In this document: positions 5,394 to 8,242 of the stretch, one piece after another
Position numbering within the stretch: the first letter of the stretch is position 1
How the letters are laid out: each line of letters opens with the position of its first letter
Source: Verrucomicrobiales bacterium
GTDB taxonomy: Bacteria; Verrucomicrobiota; Verrucomicrobiia; Limisphaerales; JAFMIX01
Direction of reading: 5' to 3'
NCBI GenBank assembly: GCA_017853785.1
Contig: JAFMIX010000087.1
Coordinates: 1-8,242 of the forward strand
DNA length: 8,242 bases
Made by a program: the position numbers and the translations under genes
Notes under the pieces: generated by a model
The model's database searches: none
Told to the model about the DNA's origin: nothing
Seen by the model: the letters and a program-made list of their open reading frames with translations, nothing else

Positions 5394-7634
5394 ATGAAAT
5401 CTTTGCTCACTGTTCTCGCCGGAATCGGATGGTTGACTTCGCGGTTGGTGGCCGGTTCGCTGCCGGCGGCAATTGATTGGCCCGTGTTTCTCGCCCGCAG
5501 CGACATGCAATGGCCGGAGTTGCCGCAGGATTACAACGAGGCCGCCTACACCGGCAACGGGCGGCTCGGCACGATCTTCTGGCAGGACGAGGACGGCTCG
5601 CTGGGATTCGAGATCGGCCGCAGCGATCTTTACGACCATCGCCGCGCGGACGGCGGGTTGGGTGTGGTGTATGCCAAGTATCGGCTGCCGAACGGGCGGT
5701 TGCACTTCATGCTGCCCGGCGGCAAGCCCAAGGGGAAGCTGCACCTCGACCTCTGGCACGCCGAGGTACGCGGCGAATTGCAGAACGCCAACAGCACCGT
5801 TCAACTCCGCACCTACACGCACGCCACGGAACCGGTCATTGTCATCGAGACCGTCGGGTCGGCGCCGGTGATTGATTTCCGCCCCGTCCCCGCGAAAAGT
5901 TATCGCACCCGCAATCTGCCGGACAACTATTTCGCCTACCCGCCACAAGTCCGCGCTGACGAAGGTGACATCGCGGTGAGCGTTCAGGAAATGCCCGAGG
6001 ACTCCCGCTATGAGACGGACGGCACCGGCGTGGGCCAATATGCGACCGCGTGGCAGACGGTGGCGTCCGGCGCGGGCCGCCGCACGACGTATGTGGCGCT
6101 CGGTTTTTCCTATCCGGGACAAACGGCGCGAGCCGAAGCCATCGCGGCGGTGAAACGCGCGGCGGCGGCCTCGCCCGCGACGTTCACGGAGTCGCACCGC
6201 CAGTGGTGGCATGAATTTTATCCGCGCAGTTTCCTCTCCGTGCCCGACCCGGTGCTGGAAAGTTATTATTGGATCCAGCTGTATCGGCTCGGTTCGGTTT
6301 CCCGCGCGGACGGGCCGATCGTGGATCTGCTCGGGCCATGGTATCAAAAGACGATCTGGCCGGCGACGTGGTGGAATCTCAACATCCAGCTCACCTACTG
6401 GCCGGCCTACACCGCCAATCACGTAGACCTCAGCGCACCGCTGGCGGACACGCTCTGGGCCAACCGCACCAACCTCGCGGCCAATGCCGGCGCGCCGGCG
6501 GGCGATGCGTATTACATCGCGCGCGTCACCGCGTTGGATTGCCGGAGCGGGCCGGGCCAGGAACTCGGCAACCTGCCGTGGGTCATGCACAATCTCTGGC
6601 TGCAATACCGCACGACGATGGACGACGCCTTGCTGCGCGAAAAAATTTTCCCGCTCATGCGCGGCACGTTCAATCATCTTGAACGGCTGTTGAAGCAGGG
6701 CGCGGACAGCAAGCTGCATCTGCCTGAATCCGGTTCGCCTGAATACGTGGATTCGGTGGCGGACTGCAATTACAGCACCGCCTGCCTGCGCTGGCTGGCG
6801 GGCGCCATCGTGGCGGCGGACGCGCGGCTGGCATTGCACGACCCGGTCGCGAAGCGGTGTCGCGAGGTGCTCGCCCGGCTTGCGCCCTACGCGGTGGACG
6901 GCACCGGCTTTATGGTCGGCAAGGATTTGCCGTTCGCCAAGTCGCATCGCCATTGGTCGCACCTCTTCATGATCTATCCGTTCCACGAATGGTCGTTTGA
7001 CCATCCCAAGCAGGCGTCGCTCGTGGAGAAATCCTTGAACCACTGGTTGTCCCAGCCGCAGGCGTTCGCCGGATATTCGTTCATGGCGGCGGCTTCGATG
7101 CACGCGCTGGCGGGGCGCGGCGACGTGGCGGCGGATTCGCTCCACAAGTTTCTGAAATTTCGCGGCTGTCTGCCGAACGGATTGTATCGCGAGGCCGGCC
7201 CGTGCATGGAGACGCCATTTTTCACCGCGCGTGCCCTGCAGGAGCTGCTGCTTACGAGCCACGGCGATCTGATTCGCGTGTTTCCCGCCGTGCCGTCCGC
7301 GTGGAGCAACGCGTGCTTCGCGGATTTCCGGGCGGAAGGCGCGTTCCTCGTCAGCGCGGAACGGCGCGATGGCGGCACCCGCGCCGTGCGCGTGACCAGC
7401 CTCGCTGGCGAGCCTTGCCGCATCCGCACCTCCCTGCCCGGCCCCATATCGGCCAAAGGCGCGCGGAAATTTGAGCTCCAGCAACAGCCCGGTGGCGTGA
7501 CGAAAATCGACTTGCGGAAAGGCGAGACGGTGTTGCTCTACAGCGGCGATTCCGCGCCGGAATTCCAGCCCGCACCCGTGCCGCCATCCGGCGAAACCAG
7601 CCGTTGGGGGCTGCACAAACCGAACCGGCAATGA
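5394..7634 (+). CDS. Exported GH95-like glycoside hydrolase (alpha-L-fucosidase/galactosidase type)
   Basis: The product is 746 aa with a signal peptide (MKSLLTVLAG start, cleavage near residue 21). It has the GH95 layout: an N-terminal beta domain opening with GNGRLG (54-59), an (alpha/alpha)6 barrel, and a C-terminal beta domain from about residue 640. Barrel landmarks are HRQWWHEFYPRSF (268-280), WNLNIQLTYWPA (327-338, with the Asn328/Asn330 pair that positions water in GH95), ESGSPE (445-450, Glu450 as likely acid), HRHWSHLFMIYPF (518-530) and VFPAVPSAW (629-637). In GH95 a QIDGNFG motif supplies the catalytic-base Asp; here the segment reads GPCMETPFF, placing Glu606 nearby. Specificity is therefore uncertain: alpha-L-fucoside or alpha-L-galactoside is the family expectation. 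ATG 5394 was chosen because the in-frame ATG 5247 lies within the sulfatase gene and lacks a signal peptide. It is flanked by sulfatases, which points to a sulfated polysaccharide. Confidence 0.8.
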   Translation: MKSLLTVLAGIGWLTSRLVAGSLPAAIDWPVFLARSDMQWPELPQDYNEAAYTGNGRLGTIFWQDEDGSLGFEIGRSDLYDHRRADGGLGVVYAKYRLPNGRLHFMLPGGKPKGKLHLDLWHAEVRGELQNANSTVQLRTYTHATEPVIVIETVGSAPVIDFRPVPAKSYRTRNLPDNYFAYPPQVRADEGDIAVSVQEMPEDSRYETDGTGVGQYATAWQTVASGAGRRTTYVALGFSYPGQTARAEAIAAVKRAAAASPATFTESHRQWWHEFYPRSFLSVPDPVLESYYWIQLYRLGSVSRADGPIVDLLGPWYQKTIWPATWWNLNIQLTYWPAYTANHVDLSAPLADTLWANRTNLAANAGAPAGDAYYIARVTALDCRSGPGQELGNLPWVMHNLWLQYRTTMDDALLREKIFPLMRGTFNHLERLLKQGADSKLHLPESGSPEYVDSVADCNYSTACLRWLAGAIVAADARLALHDPVAKRCREVLARLAPYAVDGTGFMVGKDLPFAKSHRHWSHLFMIYPFHEWSFDHPKQASLVEKSLNHWLSQPQAFAGYSFMAAASMHALAGRGDVAADSLHKFLKFRGCLPNGLYREAGPCMETPFFTARALQELLLTSHGDLIRVFPAVPSAWSNACFADFRAEGAFLVSAERRDGGTRAVRVTSLAGEPCRIRTSLPGPISAKGARKFELQQQPGGVTKIDLRKGETVLLYSGDSAPEFQPAPVPPSGETSRWGLHKPNRQ

Positions 7635-7655
7635 AGCCTGAAAACCCCTTGTGAA

Positions 7656-8242
7656 ATGAAGCCCACCAAGAACCGCATTTTTTACTGGGCCGCTTTGATC
7701 CCGCTCGTCGCGACCCAGACCTTGGGCGCTGCCGTGCCGCTGGCGAAACCAAACATCCTCATTGTCGTCGCCGACGACATGGGTTTCTCGGACCTTGGTT
7801 GCTACGGCGGCGAGATCGCGACGCCGAACTTGGATCGGTTGGCCCAGCAAGGGTTGCGCTTCACGCAGTTCTACAACACCTCGCGTTGCTGGTCGTCGCG
7901 CGCGGCGTTGCTCACGGGGTATTATCCGCAGGCGGTGCGGCGGGATCTGCTTCCGGAAGTCGCGCGCGGCGAGTATGGGATGTTTGGGACGGTGAGCGGC
8001 GCGAACGGCGTGCGTCCGCGCTGGGCGCAACTGCTGCCCGCGTTCCTCCGGCCGCTCGGCTACCGCTCCTATCATTCCGGCAAGTGGCACTTGGACGGCG
8101 ACCGCCTGCCGGCGGGCTTCGACCATTCGTATTCACTCGAAGACCACAACCGCTTTTTTCGTCCGCAGAATCATTTCGCGGACGACGTGAAACTGCCACC
8201 GGTCGCGGCGGACACCGATTATTACTCCACCATCGCCATCGC
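7656..8242 (+). CDS. Exported sulfatase (family S1), N-terminal part, runs off the window
   Basis: 195 codons are visible, with no stop before the edge. A signal peptide (MKPTKNR, hydrophobic YWAALIPLVA, cleavage near LGA/AVP at about 25) precedes the sulfatase fold. PNILIVVADDMGFSDLGCYG (32-51) holds the metal-binding Asp40/Asp41, ATPNLDRLA follows, and SGKWHL (141-146) is the conserved Lys/His active-site strand. The maturation site reads RCWSSRAALLTG: Cys78 and Arg82 are present, but the usual Pro (CxPSR, or Ala in some) is Ser80. Either the site is recognised in this subgroup or formylglycine formation is poor. The start at 7656 gives the signal peptide and lies 21 bases after the GH95-like stop, in the same operon. 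No clear Shine-Dalgarno is seen. The subfamily differs from the first sulfatase (DDMG instead of SEDN), so the two probably remove different sulfate groups. Confidence 0.92.
   Translation, partial: MKPTKNRIFYWAALIPLVATQTLGAAVPLAKPNILIVVADDMGFSDLGCYGGEIATPNLDRLAQQGLRFTQFYNTSRCWSSRAALLTGYYPQAVRRDLLPEVARGEYGMFGTVSGANGVRPRWAQLLPAFLRPLGYRSYHSGKWHLDGDRLPAGFDHSYSLEDHNRFFRPQNHFADDVKLPPVAADTDYYSTIAI

Noticed and set aside
4938..8126. A 1062-codon open frame on the minus strand, antisense to all three operon genes
   Set aside because: It has the Arg/Ala/Gly-rich, low-complexity look of an antisense shadow in high-GC DNA, shows no domain, and runs opposite three well-supported genes.

Overview
This is an assembled contig piece of high GC content, most likely from an uncultured Verrucomicrobiota bacterium, with Planctomycetota as the alternative. 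I infer this from the secreted sulfatases, the HEAT-tailed sulfatase, the GH95-type glycosidase, and a rhodanese/IscU-like pair of a type I associate with that group. No rRNA or other strong taxonomic marker is present. The first 14 bases equal the 3' end of the Illumina TruSeq adapter, so the left edge is a contig end and those bases are not genomic.

Left part (1-793): the C-terminal end of a DUF3987-type primase/helicase-like protein, a coupled 41-codon ORF of unknown status, and about 500 bases with no convincing gene. That stretch carries two inverted clusters of a 9-base GTGACA repeat, a 17-base palindrome and short direct repeats. It abuts the 3' end of a minus-strand tRNA-Glu(UUC), a common integration site. 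This would fit the edge of an integrated element, but no integrase or second att copy is visible.

Middle (794-2019): tRNA-Glu with a good sigma70-like promoter, and possibly a second one, divergent from a two-gene unit. The first gene encodes a small CxxC (DUF1858-like) domain fused to a rhodanese domain that lacks its catalytic cysteine. The second overlaps it by ATGA and encodes an IscU/NifU-N-type Fe-S scaffold. Together they suggest an Fe-S or sulfur-trafficking role.

2151-3286: a complete IS630-family insertion sequence, with 24-base terminal inverted repeats matching at 21 positions, a TA target duplication and an apparently intact DDE transposase on the minus strand.

Right part (3470-8242): three tightly packed plus-strand genes, namely an exported sulfatase with HEAT repeats, an exported GH95-like glycoside hydrolase, and a second exported sulfatase that runs off the window. 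They look like one operon for breaking down a sulfated, possibly fucose- or galactose-containing, polysaccharide in the periplasm or outside the cell. The second sulfatase has a non-canonical maturation motif (CWSSR), and the GH95-like enzyme appears to have a changed catalytic base. I found no wholly new system. The most distinctive points are the altered active sites and the repeat-rich stretch beside the tRNA.
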